NCBI RefSeq assembly: GCF_000691145.1
Contig: NZ_ASJC01000016.1
Span: forward strand, 1 to 46,612
DNA length: 46,612 nucleotides
Reading direction: 5' to 3'
From: Bacillus altitudinis 41KF2b
Lineage (GTDB): Bacteria > Bacillota > Bacilli > Bacillales > Bacillaceae
The position numbers were made by a program, and so were the translations under genes. Below the pieces are notes generated by a model, which made no database searches, was not told where the DNA came from, and was given only the letters and a program-made list of their open reading frames with translations. Shown here in pieces: positions 35,021-44,715 of the stretch (its first letter is position 1; each line of letters starts with the position of its first letter).

Positions 35021-36848
35021 CCCAATCATCCTCTTGTTCTTCATTGTACGGAAGGGTAAAGGTTACCGTTGTTCCTTTTCCTTCAATGCTGTCAGCCCAA
35101 ATATCTCCGCCATGAGCCTGAACCATTTCTTTTGCAATCGCAAGACCTAGGCCGGTTCCGCCAAGTTTTCTTGTTCTTGCCTTATCCACTCGATAAAAAC
35201 GTTCAAAGATTTTATCCATATCCTTCTTCGGAATACCGATTCCTTCATCTTTGACACTGAATAACACAAGACCTTGCTCCTCATCCAAATCGACAGTGAA
35301 CGTAATGTGTCCACCCTCTGGCGAGTATTTCATAGCATTGGAAATGATATTATCGAGCACCTGAGTGATTTTATCTTGATCAATTTCCACATATATTTCA
35401 CGCTGCGGCAAGTTGCGGATGAAATCGACATGCTGCTCCTTCGTCATTTCAAAACGATCAATGACGAGCGAGATAAACCTGATAAAATTCGTCCACTCAC
35501 GATTGAATTGATAATCCTTGCTGTCGAACTTAGACAGCTGGAGCAGGTCATTCACAAGTCTAATCATGCGCTCTGTTTCATTTTGCGTGACACTGAGGAA
35601 CCTTGGCGCAAGCTCTTTATCACCAATCGCACCTTCAGCGAGTGCCTCAAGATAGCTTCGCATCGTCGTAAGCGGTGTGCGCAGCTCATGCGATACGTTC
35701 GCCACGAATTCACGACGTTCCGCATCAATTTTTTCCTGCTCGGTTACGTCATAAATGACCGCGATCAAGCCATCAATCTTCCCATGCTCTTTCTGAATCA
35801 CTGAGAAATTGACACGCAAAACAGACAGTTGATCTTCACGTTCAATTTCTAGCAGCATGGAGTCTTGATTTTCGACTAAATCTTCAAATGTATGAGTTTC
35901 TTCTAAGCCAAGCAAGGATGTGATCGGCATCTCTAGAGCTGTTTCACGTGAAACATTCAAAAGCTCTAGTGCCGGGCTGTTTAATAGAATAATGGCCCCG
36001 TTTTGATTCGTGGCAATGACGCCATCCGTCATATAGGCGATAACAGAAGAAAGCTTTTTCCTCTCACCCTCTGTCATCAGCTGCGCTTCCTCCAGCTCTC
36101 TCGTCAGATGGTTAAATGTCGTTGCTAGTTGACCAATCTCATCATGTCCATACTTTCGGACCTTTCTGGAAAAGTTCCCTTTGGCGAGCTCGATCGCTTG
36201 CTTTCTCATATCCGAAATTGGGTGTGTAATGGTTCTGAATATGAATATACCAAGTAGAGCAGTCGTCCCAAGTGCGATGAGTGTACCCGTCGCCAAAATG
36301 GTGTTGATCGTTCGCATTTGGTTAAAAACACTTTCCATGGATGAGACCACATAAATGACACCAACGGTTTCTTGGTTCTCATTTTTCACGGCTGTTGCTG
36401 ATATGCGGACTCGTTTATTCGATTCTGGGTCATAGAATTTTTTTTCGTAGTCTTTGCCAACCGCAAAAATACGGCTAATGATTTGATCTGTGATTTTCTT
36501 CCCGGCAATCTCTTGACTGCCGTTATTCACAGAGGCAATGACCTCTCTGCTTTCGTCAATATAGCTGACTTCAGAAATTTCATTAGACTCATCTTTGTTG
36601 TTAAAATCGTTTAATATCTTTTGAGCATCCTCTTTTAATTCTGCCTTGCTTTTCGATGAATCTTGTTCTAGGTAATACGATAACGAGTAGATTCGCTGAT
36701 TCAAGGAATTATCATATGAATTAATTAAGGACTGCTCTAGCTGCTTCACAAAGTACACGCCAATGATCTGCATGGCGACAATGATCAGCAGCACATAAAT
36801 CAAGGTCAATTTAAAGTGAATCGAGCGAAAAAAACCTACTTTACTCAT
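35010..36848 (-). CDS. walK: WalK (YycG), essential sensor histidine kinase
   Basis: The 612-aa kinase has helix 1 (13-33), an extracytoplasmic Cache-like domain (34-180), helix 2 (182-204), HAMP (205-257), PAS (about 262-370) and HisKA with phospho-His387 in FVANVSHELRTPL. An ATPase domain follows, with N box DNIISNAMKYSPEGG, G1 VKDEGIGIP and G2 GGTGLGLAIAKE. It phosphorylates WalR and controls cell-wall hydrolases. Codons for NVSRET (298-303) double as a perfect parS site. Confidence 0.97.
   Translation of the reverse strand: MSKVGFFRSIHFKLTLIYVLLIIVAMQIIGVYFVKQLEQSLINSYDNSLNQRIYSLSYYLEQDSSKSKAELKEDAQKILNDFNNKDESNEISEVSYIDESREVIASVNNGSQEIAGKKITDQIISRIFAVGKDYEKKFYDPESNKRVRISATAVKNENQETVGVIYVVSSMESVFNQMRTINTILATGTLIALGTTALLGIFIFRTITHPISDMRKQAIELAKGNFSRKVRKYGHDEIGQLATTFNHLTRELEEAQLMTEGERKKLSSVIAYMTDGVIATNQNGAIILLNSPALELLNVSRETALEMPITSLLGLEETHTFEDLVENQDSMLLEIEREDQLSVLRVNFSVIQKEHGKIDGLIAVIYDVTEQEKIDAERREFVANVSHELRTPLTTMRSYLEALAEGAIGDKELAPRFLSVTQNETERMIRLVNDLLQLSKFDSKDYQFNREWTNFIRFISLVIDRFEMTKEQHVDFIRNLPQREIYVEIDQDKITQVLDNIISNAMKYSPEGGHITFTVDLDEEQGLVLFSVKDEGIGIPKKDMDKIFERFYRVDKARTRKLGGTGLGLAIAKEMVQAHGGDIWADSIEGKGTTVTFTLPYNEEQEDDWDEA
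35940..35955. promoter_or_regulatory. parS site inside walK
   Basis: TGTTTCACGTGAAACA is a perfect palindrome and an exact match to the Bacillus parS consensus. It lies in the PAS-coding part of walK and binds ParB (Spo0J) for origin segregation. Confidence 0.92.
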
Positions 36849-36855
36849 AAGAATC

Positions 36856-37563
36856 TTAGTCCTGCTCTGGGTTTCTTAAATAGTAGCCGACGCCTCGTCT
36901 TGTCACGATCCAGCTCGGGTGGCTAGGGTTGTCTTCAATTTTTTCACGAAGACGGCGGACTGTCACGTCTACTGTACGGACATCTCCAAAGTAATCGTAG
37001 CCCCAAACCGTTTGCAGTAAGTGCTCACGTGTCATGACTTGTCCAATATGTTTCGCTAAGTAATGAAGCAATTCGAACTCACGATGCGTTAATTCAATCG
37101 TTTCGTCACGCTTAGACACGACATACGCATCTGGGTAGATCACAAGTGAACCAATCTCGATATCATTTGATTCAGATTCTTCCTCTGATTGCGGAGCAGC
37201 CGTCTGTCTTCTTAAATTTGCTTTTACACGTGCAAGCAGCTCGCGTGTACTGAATGGCTTTGTGACATAATCGTCCGCGCCAAGCTCAAGACCAATGACT
37301 TTATCGATTTCAGAGTCTTTTGCTGTCAGCATGATAATCGGCATATCATATTTCTTTCTCACTTCACGGCATACTTCAACGCCATCTTTGTTCGGCAGCA
37401 TAATGTCGAGCAAAATGATGTCTGGCTTAATTTCTTCTACCATTTCAAGGGCTTCATTTCCGTCATACGCACAATGAACCTCGTAGCCCTCTTTTCTTAA
37501 GTTAAATTCCAATATATCCGCAATCGGCTTTTCATCATCTACGACAAGAATCTTTTTTTCCAT
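36856..37563 (-). CDS. walR: WalR (YycF), essential response regulator
   Basis: This 235-aa OmpR-family regulator has receiver residues Asp9/Asp10 and phospho-Asp53 in ILLDIML, a Lys near 102 in VTKPF and a C-terminal winged helix (about 130-235) with [33 protein letters not shown] split over helices. I chose ATG 37563 because CAGGAGG lies eight bases upstream. It is the first gene of the operon and lies seven bases before walK. Confidence 0.97.
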   Translation of the reverse strand: MEKKILVVDDEKPIADILEFNLRKEGYEVHCAYDGNEALEMVEEIKPDIILLDIMLPNKDGVEVCREVRKKYDMPIIMLTAKDSEIDKVIGLELGADDYVTKPFSTRELLARVKANLRRQTAAPQSEEESESNDIEIGSLVIYPDAYVVSKRDETIELTHREFELLHYLAKHIGQVMTREHLLQTVWGYDYFGDVRTVDVTVRRLREKIEDNPSHPSWIVTRRGVGYYLRNPEQD

Positions 37564-37656
37564 TGTGATTTCCTCCTGCATTTTTAGCATCTATGTCATT
37601 CCATTTTGCATGTCACATTACGCCTTCTTCATTTATGAAAAAAAGGCTCACTGTCT

Positions 37657-37662
37657 ATTATA
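37657..37662 (-). promoter_or_regulatory. Putative walR operon -10
   Basis: TATAAT on the minus strand lies 94 bases upstream of walR, within an AT-rich tract. The -35 is poor (TTTATC at 17 bp). Confidence 0.45.
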
Positions 37663-37819
37663 ACGTTTTACGAGGCAAAGATAAAAATAATAACGGCTTT
37701 CTTTGCTAGTAAACGTTGGATAGAAGAACTTCACCCAAAAGATTTGATGACTTTTTCCTTTTTTATTGAAACTTTTCCAGTCACCAAACGTCTATATACA
37801 TGTAACGTCTTCTTCTTAT

Positions 37820-37848
37820 GGAGCCGGGCCCTACCTAGGTCCGGCTTC
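37820..37848. other. Strong GC-rich hairpin between walR and the tRNA operon
   Basis: GGAGCCGGGCC pairs with GGTCCGGCTTC (11 bp, two wobbles) around CTACCTA. On the plus strand it is followed by TCTCCCTTTTT. No plus-strand gene needs it; it may be a remnant or a structured leader element. Confidence 0.4.
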
Positions 37849-37875
37849 TCCCTTTTTATGCCTTCTTTTCATAAT

Positions 37876-37903
37876 AAAAACGCACCTGCGATTGCAGATG
37901 CGT
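37876..37903 (-). terminator. Terminator of the tRNA operon
   Basis: ACGCATCTGC pairs with GCAGGTGCGT (one wobble) around AATC, followed by TTTTTATTAT on the minus strand, just after tRNA-Phe. Confidence 0.9.
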
Positions 37904-37910
37904 TTGGAAG

Positions 37911-37983
<73 letters not shown>

Positions 37984-38009
37984 ATCATCAAAAGATGAAT
38001 ATGTATAAA

Positions 38010-38086
38010 TGGCGGTCCGGACGGGACTCGAACCCGCGACCTCCTGCGTGACAGGCAGGCATTCTAACCAACTGAACTACCGGACC
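38010..38086 (-). tRNA. tRNA-Asp (GTC)
   Basis: The acceptor is GGTCCGG/CCGGACC, the anticodon is GTC in CTGTCACGC and the T arm is GGTTCGAGTCCC. The 3' CCA is encoded. Confidence 0.97.
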
Positions 38087-38167
38087 TCAGTAACTTGCCC
38101 GAAAAAGCAATCGTGGTGCTCCTTCAAGCAAGTGAGGAAAAATTAGCTTAACGCTAAAGTAAATCAA

Positions 38168-38239
38168 TGACCCGTACGGGATTCGAACCCGTGTTACCGC
38201 CGTGAAAGGGCGGTGTCTTAACCGCTTGACCAACGGGCC
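38168..38239 (-). tRNA. tRNA-Glu (TTC)
   Basis: The acceptor is GGCCCGT/ACGGGTC (one wobble), the anticodon is TTC in CTTTCACG and the T arm is GGTTCGAATCCC. No CCA is encoded (ATTG follows). Confidence 0.96.
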
Positions 38240-38245
38240 AAAACA

Positions 38246-38321
38246 TGGTGAGCCATGAAGGACTCGAACCTTCGACCCTCTGATTAAAAGTCAGATGCTC
38301 TACCAACTGAGCTAATGGCTC
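38246..38321 (-). tRNA. tRNA-Lys (TTT)
   Basis: The acceptor is GAGCCAT/ATGGCTC, the anticodon is TTT in CTTTTAATC and the T arm is GGTTCGAGTCC. The 3' CCA is encoded. It is the first tRNA of the operon and lies seven bases before tRNA-Glu. Confidence 0.97.
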
Positions 38322-38433
38322 TCGGTTTGTGAAAAGTGAATCTGAAGAAGCTGTATTGCGTCAAACCAATCGCTTTAAAAGCTGGAAAATCGCATCTTAA
38401 CAAGTTTCAGAGACCTTTGCAACAACGAGATTT

Positions 38434-38463
38434 ATAATATCATAGAGTAATTACATATGGCAA
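38434..38463 (-). promoter_or_regulatory. Promoter of the tRNA operon
   Basis: On the minus strand TTGCCA (38458-38463) and TATTAT (38434-38439) are 18 bp apart, about 110 bases before tRNA-Lys. Pure A and T tracts (38478-38491) upstream of the -35 are suited to an UP element. Confidence 0.65.
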
Positions 38464-38472
38464 TACGTTTTT

Positions 38473-38497
38473 CGACATTTTTTTAAAAAAAGTGTCG
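38473..38497. repeat. Inverted repeat upstream of the tRNA promoter
   Basis: CGACA-T7 faces A7-G-TGTCG, a 12-bp near-perfect palindrome with no loop. It spans the UP-element position of the tRNA promoter. Confidence 0.5.
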
Positions 38498-38593
38498 GAT
38501 TTGATATCTTCTGTTAAACCGCCTAATCCTGCAAGCGCCTTCATTCAATCAATGGCTACTGCCCAATCCAGCACACAGAAACGTTTGATTCCG

Positions 38594-38605
38594 ACCAATA
38601 TTGGT
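38594..38605. promoter_or_regulatory. Perfect palindrome upstream of the peroxiredoxin gene
   Basis: ACCAATATTGGT is fully symmetric. It sits between a TTGATT and a TATACA that could be the promoter (15-bp spacer), so it could be an operator. Confidence 0.35.
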
Positions 38606-38653
38606 TATACAAGAAACAAACAGCATGGTGATTGAAAAAGGAGGAAGCATAGG

Positions 38654-39178
38654 ATGAGTTCATTTAAATTAGGAGATAAAATGCCCGATTTTTCACTGCC
38701 AACAGTGCAGGGCGATCACATTGAGTTTTACAAACATTTAGAGGAGCATCAAAGCTGGCACCTCCTCGTTTTCTTTAGAGGATCATGGTGCCCAGTATGT
38801 GTCGAGGAATTAAAAGAGCTGGAAAAACAGCAATCCTATTTTCAAGAAAAGGATATTCACTTAATGACGATTTCAACGGATAACCCTGAAGACTTGAAAG
38901 AATTTGCAGACAAAGAGGGACTTTCTTTCCCCATCATGTCTGACCAAAACCTCACATCATTGAAAGCCTATGAAGTCTTCTATCACGGGGAAGATACCCC
39001 ATACGAAGACCACGGGGTGCACGGAGAACCTGCCTATTTCTTATTAAATGAAAAAGGCCAAGTCCTCTATCAGCAAAGACAAACAAGTCCATTTGGCAGA
39101 CCACATGCCAACGAACTGCGCAAAATCATTCAATACATTCGTAAAAATTTAAAAGGCCAATATAAAAGCCTAAAATAA
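38654..39178 (+). CDS. AhpC/TSA-family peroxiredoxin
   Basis: The 174-aa thioredoxin-fold protein has FRGSWCPVCVEEL, with the peroxidatic-position Cys46 and a second Cys49 (C-x-x-C, unlike the T/S-x-x-C of standard peroxiredoxins). The family strands MPDFSLPTVQG and FPIMSDQN are present. It probably reduces peroxides with thioredoxin or acts as a thiol oxidoreductase. AAAGGAGGAAG precedes the ATG. The stop is followed by a terminator shared with the convergent gene. Confidence 0.87.
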   Translation: MSSFKLGDKMPDFSLPTVQGDHIEFYKHLEEHQSWHLLVFFRGSWCPVCVEELKELEKQQSYFQEKDIHLMTISTDNPEDLKEFADKEGLSFPIMSDQNLTSLKAYEVFYHGEDTPYEDHGVHGEPAYFLLNEKGQVLYQQRQTSPFGRPHANELRKIIQYIRKNLKGQYKSLK

Positions 39179-39180
39179 AA

Positions 39181-39206
39181 AAGAAGCTCTCATCAGAGGG
39201 CTTCTT
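39181..39206. terminator. Bidirectional terminator
   Basis: AAGAAGCTCTC pairs with GAGGGCTTCTT (one wobble) around ATCA, followed by TTTT, between the peroxiredoxin and the small membrane gene. Confidence 0.85.
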
Positions 39207-39208
39207 TT

Positions 39209-39418
39209 TTATGAATGTTTTTTGTTGTATAGCCAATCTGCGGTGAAAAACACAAGAAGACCTGTCATTAAAATCACAAAAGTCACAGGTGTACTCTCAC
39301 CTTGAAAAAAAGCGTAAGACGCATGTCCTCCTAATGCTAGAAGATAAAAAACAAACGCCGATCCTGCTGCTTTTTGTGCATTGGCTTGTTCTCTTTTCGT
39401 CGTTTTTTTGAAAAACAT
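39209..39418 (-). CDS. Small two-helix membrane protein (69 aa)
   Basis: After a basic N-terminus (FFKKTTKREQANAQK) come two hydrophobic segments, about residues 19-38 and 44-60, then LYNKKHS. The positive ends suggest both termini in the cytoplasm. It follows the DUF418 gene by 15 bases on the same strand and may act with it. I do not recognise a family. Confidence 0.7.
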   Translation of the reverse strand: MFFKKTTKREQANAQKAAGSAFVFYLLALGGHASYAFFQGESTPVTFVILMTGLLVFFTADWLYNKKHS

Positions 39419-39433
39419 TGTATCTATTCCCCT

Positions 39434-40567
39434 TTAAGATGCTTTCTTCATTGTCACACGGCGAAGTGCCCGTGATCGGATATACTCCATTGGCCCAATT
39501 CGCCAGACGTGTAAGCAAAGGGCTGAAATGGCAATTTGCAGAAGTGAAATGAACAGCCATGACAAGACGATAAGGGGGGCGTTGATTTGACCGCCAAGAC
39601 CCAATCCCCAGCTGTAAAAAAGAAGCGAGCAGATGACATTTTGCAGGATATAGCAGCTAAGCGCCATTTTCCCTACATATTCAAACCAAGTCCACATGAA
39701 CCATGACTCCGTGCGTGCTAGAAGCTTCGCCACGACAGCAATATAGAAAATAGAGAGGAATGGTGAAAACACATAGCGCACCACGAATTCTACTATGTCA
39801 TTTGGTACGAAGACGAGCGCATTCAGCGGCAGTCCAATCCACAAACCCATTCTGAATAATGTTTTCCGCAGAGTTTGCCCACGCTCATTTGCATAAAATA
39901 CACCAGCTCTCATCATCCGCACACCTAATAAAAACAAAAAGGTATTCATTGGGATAATAAAGATCGCTTCTTCTCGGTACATCAAAAAATGCTGTAATCG
40001 GTCTTGAACTTGAGATATCCATGTCTCCGGTAGTTGTTCTTCGTACACTGGTTCACTGCTCTCGTCATAGGATTCAGTTTCCAATTCAGAGAAAGAAAAT
40101 ACAACGAGAAAAGCCGTCACCAACAAATGAATGACACCCGAGACAATCATGCCTTTTTTGATGGGCCGACTTCCTCCACGGACAATAAACGCCACAAGCA
40201 AACCCGTGATGGCGTAACTCATGAGCACATCATATTCCATCACTAGCGCAAAATGGACAAAGCCTTCAATCAATAAGAATAAAAGAATCCATAAATATGT
40301 ACCCGGCCAAGTCGTATTTTTTCTTTTCGCCTGCTGGTATTTCAGCTCTAGCCCTACGCCAAACATGATTGTGAGCAGCGATAGCATTTTGCCATAAACG
40401 AACATAGAGACAAGACTTTCAAGAAAACTACCATTTTCATATTCATCCGCAATCTGATCTGTCGCAAAGGTATCCCCTGCGTATGCAAAAAACCAGACGT
40501 TTGTACCCAATGTACCTAATATCGCAAAACCTCGTAAAATATCTAATAATCGTATTCTTTCTTTCAC
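39434..40567 (-). CDS. DUF418-family membrane protein
   Basis: The 377-aa protein has about eight to ten membrane segments. It starts with RIRLLDILRGFAILGTLGTN, the family's N-terminal signature shared with YeiB-type proteins, and ends in a DUF418 domain with SCYILQNVICSLLFYSWGLG and the closing GPMEYIRSRAL motif. DUF418 proteins relate to acyltransferase-like membrane folds; their substrate is unknown. It forms a two-gene operon with the 69-aa protein. Confidence 0.87.
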   Translation of the reverse strand: MKERIRLLDILRGFAILGTLGTNVWFFAYAGDTFATDQIADEYENGSFLESLVSMFVYGKMLSLLTIMFGVGLELKYQQAKRKNTTWPGTYLWILLFLLIEGFVHFALVMEYDVLMSYAITGLLVAFIVRGGSRPIKKGMIVSGVIHLLVTAFLVVFSFSELETESYDESSEPVYEEQLPETWISQVQDRLQHFLMYREEAIFIIPMNTFLFLLGVRMMRAGVFYANERGQTLRKTLFRMGLWIGLPLNALVFVPNDIVEFVVRYVFSPFLSIFYIAVVAKLLARTESWFMWTWFEYVGKMALSCYILQNVICSLLFYSWGLGLGGQINAPLIVLSWLFISLLQIAISALCLHVWRIGPMEYIRSRALRRVTMKKAS

Positions 40568-40658
40568 TAGAACGCTCCTTCCTTTTTATACAGTTATCAC
40601 ATTTTGGTAATGACAGGAAGAGCATTCCGTAGAAATTAAGGAATATTTAAACAAAAAA

Positions 40659-40693
40659 AGACACCAGTAAAATGTGTAATTTTACTGGTGTCT
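40659..40693 (-). terminator. Terminator of purA
   Basis: AGACACCAGTAAAAT pairs perfectly (15 bp) around a 5-base loop, followed by TTTTTTTGTTT on the minus strand. Confidence 0.93.
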
Positions 40694-40700
40694 GATCAGT

Positions 40701-42026
<1,326 letters not shown>

Positions 42027-42047
42027 TTATCTCTTTCAAACACATTT

Positions 42048-42076
42048 ATTTTATCAATGGACAATGAAAAAGTCAA
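42048..42076 (-). promoter_or_regulatory. purA promoter
   Basis: On the minus strand TTGACT (42071-42076) and TAAAAT (42048-42053) have a 17-bp spacer. Confidence 0.85.
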
Positions 42077-42080
42077 CGTG

Positions 42081-42123
42081 AAATCCGAACATTAATATCT
42101 TGAAATCAAATTTTGTTCGTTTT
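42081..42123. promoter_or_regulatory. Paired PurR boxes upstream of purA
   Basis: AAATCCGAACATT (42081-42093) matches the PurBox AWWWCCGAACWWT fully. A second box on the opposite strand, TAAAACGAACAAA (42111-42123), has one mismatch in the core. Two facing boxes about 17 bp apart are how PurR binds in B. subtilis; purA is a known target. Confidence 0.85.
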
Positions 42124-42212
42124 ACATGTGAGGAAAAGCGCTTTAATTGCTCATTCTACGCTTAAACAAGAAGATTTCGATCAAAATTACTGTTTTTCTC
42201 ATTTCCGTTTGT

Positions 42213-42794
42213 TCAGTGATTTTCAATCAATTGAATCATCGAACTTGCCATAAAGTCGGGTGAGTATGGTCTACCTTTTCTCAGCCACCACTCAGCTGTT
42301 CCAACATAAGCAGAAATGACAAATTGCTTCTGCATCTCGAGAGGAACGTGTTGTGGATCAGGTGTTGAACCTGTGACTTCTTCTAGCCCCAAAGTAAAAC
42401 TTTCTTCAAAAAAAGCACTGGCCGTCTGATGAATATTAAGCTCTCTTCCCCTTTTCAAGAGAATCTGATACTCCTCTTCATGTTCCTGCAAATGCTGATA
42501 AAAGCGATAAATATACACATATGCTGCATGATCGCTCTTCCACTCACTTTCATGTACAGGAGCAAAAATAGCGGTTTTCATGACATCAAACATCTCATCC
42601 ATGACCTGCTGAGCTAAGTCAAACTTATCCTCATAATGCTGATAGAAGGTGGTGCGATGGATTCCTGCCTTGTTCGTCAAATCTTGTACAGAAATCTTCC
42701 CCCATTCCTTCTCCTTTAATAACTGAAATAACGCTTTTCTTAATTGTTGCTTTGATTCAGTTGTGCGCTTATCCCCTCTGTAGCAGTCCGCCAC
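42213..42794 (-). CDS. TetR-family regulator
   Basis: The 193-aa protein has an N-terminal helix-turn-helix (KISVQDLTNKAGIHRTTFYQ, about residues 32-51) followed by HYEDKFDLA and an all-helical ligand domain. A start at GTG 42794, eight bases after GGGGAG, is preferred. The frame can extend to 42917, but that would add about 40 residues with no family match and would cover the divergent promoter region. It is divergent from the cytochrome P450 gene and probably represses it, perhaps with a fatty acid or terpene-like ligand. Confidence 0.8.
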   Translation of the reverse strand: MADCYRGDKRTTESKQQLRKALFQLLKEKEWGKISVQDLTNKAGIHRTTFYQHYEDKFDLAQQVMDEMFDVMKTAIFAPVHESEWKSDHAAYVYIYRFYQHLQEHEEEYQILLKRGRELNIHQTASAFFEESFTLGLEEVTGSTPDPQHVPLEMQKQFVISAYVGTAEWWLRKGRPYSPDFMASSMIQLIENH

Positions 42795-42931
42795 AAGCCG
42801 CTCTCCCCTTCCCATTTTCTTCAACAGATTTCTCTTTTCTGTTGGTTGAATCCTTTCTCCTGATGAATTACCTTTAAATCTAACACAGTGAAAAAAAGGA
42901 ATCATCTGACAACCCATAAGGAGTGATGATC

Positions 42932-44137
42932 ATGGAAACAACAACACCTAGTGCCGTTCAGAAAGCGTTATTAAGAGGGAAAAATAAGCAGGACCCGTAT
43001 CACCCATTTGATTGGTACGCCAAAATGCGTCAAGAATCCCCTGTTCATTTTGATGAACACAGCCAAACATGGAGTGTCTTCACCTATGAAGAAGCAAAGC
43101 GCGTCACCATCGATAAAGATACCTTTTCTAGTCAACCTCCTCAAGACCACCGGAAACATTCACTGATGAAAACAATGGTCATGATGGACCCGCCAAAACA
43201 TACACGAATCCGTTCCATTGTGAGCAAAGCCTTTACACCCCGGGTGATGAAATTGTGGGAACCACGCATTCAAGAGTTAATGGATGATCTCATTGCACAA
43301 ATAGAAGGTAAGGAAGAGATTGATCTTGTTCAAGACATCTCCTATCCGCTTCCTGTCATAGTCATTGCAGAGCTTTTAGGTGTGCCAACAGAACATAAAC
43401 AATCCTTTAAAGAATGGTCCGATATTCTCGTCAGCATGCCTAAAAGTGAACATGAAAAAGATGTCGTTGAATGGCAAAAAACACGGGATCAAAGCGAAGC
43501 GGACATGATGGCGTTTTTTGCTGACATCATTGAAGAGAAGCGGCAGAACCTTAGTGAGGATTTGATTTCGCTTTTAATCCAAGCGGAGGAAGATGGAGAT
43601 AAGCTGTCCGCAGACGAATTAATTCCTTTCTGCAATCTTCTCCTGTTAGCAGGCAACGAAACGACCACCAACCTGATCTCCAATATGATCTTTAGTTTGT
43701 TAGAAAATCCGGGGTCGTATGAAGCGCTCGCTCAATCACCTGACCTCATTCCTCGAGCTGTGGAGGAGGCTGTCCGTTTTCGTGCCCCTGCGCCTACCAT
43801 CGTCCGGTATGTCACAGAAGACACCGAACTTGGAGGAAAAGTCTTGAAAAAGGGAGACAGTGTGATTGTCTTTCTTGCTTCTGCGAACCGGGATGAGCGT
43901 CAATTTCCAAACGCACATGAGTACGATATACACAGGCACCCTAATCCCCATATTGGCTTTGGCCACGGCATTCATTTCTGCCTAGGCGCACCACTTGCTC
44001 GCCTGGAAGCCTGCACTGCCATCAAAGCCATACAGTCACGATATGAATCACTAGAGCTTCTCTCTTACGTCCCAATGACAAGCAGCGGTATGTATGGACT
44101 AAAAGCACTGAAGCTCCGTGTCACGCCTCGTTGCTAA
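42932..44137 (+). CDS. Cytochrome P450, CYP109-like
   Basis: The soluble 401-aa P450 has I-helix AGNETTTN (oxygen activation), K-helix ExxR in EEAVRFR and the heme loop FGHGIHFCLGAPLAR with the heme-ligand Cys350. It resembles Bacillus CYP109 (YjiB) enzymes, which hydroxylate fatty acids, terpenoids and steroids with external redox partners; none is encoded nearby. ATG 42932 is preceded by AAGGAG with eight bases between. An earlier ATG at 42923 is less well placed. Confidence 0.9.
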   Translation: METTTPSAVQKALLRGKNKQDPYHPFDWYAKMRQESPVHFDEHSQTWSVFTYEEAKRVTIDKDTFSSQPPQDHRKHSLMKTMVMMDPPKHTRIRSIVSKAFTPRVMKLWEPRIQELMDDLIAQIEGKEEIDLVQDISYPLPVIVIAELLGVPTEHKQSFKEWSDILVSMPKSEHEKDVVEWQKTRDQSEADMMAFFADIIEEKRQNLSEDLISLLIQAEEDGDKLSADELIPFCNLLLLAGNETTTNLISNMIFSLLENPGSYEALAQSPDLIPRAVEEAVRFRAPAPTIVRYVTEDTELGGKVLKKGDSVIVFLASANRDERQFPNAHEYDIHRHPNPHIGFGHGIHFCLGAPLARLEACTAIKAIQSRYESLELLSYVPMTSSGMYGLKALKLRVTPRC

Positions 44138-44141
44138 CAAA

Positions 44142-44168
44142 AAAGGCTCCCACAAGATGGGAGTCTTT
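44142..44168. terminator. Terminator between P450 and yycE genes
   Basis: AAAGGCTCCCA pairs with TGGGAGTCTTT (one wobble) around a 5-base loop, with flanking A and T runs on both sides. Confidence 0.85.
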
Positions 44169-44169
44169 C

Positions 44170-44583
44170 TTAATCAGGTGTAATTCCTTCTGTATTCATG
44201 AGCACCACTCGATATCCATCTGGATCTTCAATCGTCACGCCTCCTCGATCCCAGTACGGGTTCGTAGAGGTGACATGCCGTCCGCCAAATGCGATCAGTC
44301 TCTTTTTCATCTGCTGAAATTCTTCTTCATCCGGAATATAGAATACAAGCAGCTGCTCTGGGTGGGGAACAGGCAAGCTTTCGTCTTCTTCATGTTTGGT
44401 GATTTCCAGATGAACATGCTGGTGAGGAAGCCCAAGCATGACCCCATCATACCCTTCATGCTGATCAAATGAGCCTATTCGTTTCAGCCCTAAACCTTCT
44501 TCATAAAAAGAAACAACCTCTTTCATGTTGACGGTCGGACGTGCGATGCGTAATTGAGCGGCTTCGAATTGTTGAAACTTCAT
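44170..44583 (-). CDS. yycE: Glyoxalase/bleomycin-resistance fold protein, YycE type
   Basis: The 137-aa VOC-superfamily protein consists of two beta-alpha-beta-beta-beta modules. The first has FYEEGLGLKRIGSFDQHEGY, the second has LVFYIPDEEEFQQM and GGVTIEDPDGYRVVLMN, with the metal-position Glu in the latter. The sequence matches what I recall of B. subtilis YycE, which also lies between dnaC and purA. The reaction is unknown. Confidence 0.88.
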   Translation of the reverse strand: MKFQQFEAAQLRIARPTVNMKEVVSFYEEGLGLKRIGSFDQHEGYDGVMLGLPHQHVHLEITKHEEDESLPVPHPEQLLVFYIPDEEEFQQMKKRLIAFGGRHVTSTNPYWDRGGVTIEDPDGYRVVLMNTEGITPD

Positions 44584-44688
44584 CAGTCATCACTCCTTTT
44601 CTCTCCCTTTAGTATACGCTCTCTTTTTCTCCCACTCCTCCTCATTTCGACTGTTTTTCAGTCATTCTTTCGATGTAGATGGATCAAA

Positions 44689-44715
44689 AAAGCCCAGCTT
44701 CTTGAGCTGGGCTTT
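44689..44715 (-). terminator. Terminator of dnaC
   Basis: AAAGCCCAGCT pairs perfectly with AGCTGGGCTTT around TCAAG, followed on the minus strand by TTTTT. It overlaps the dnaC stop codon. Confidence 0.88.
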
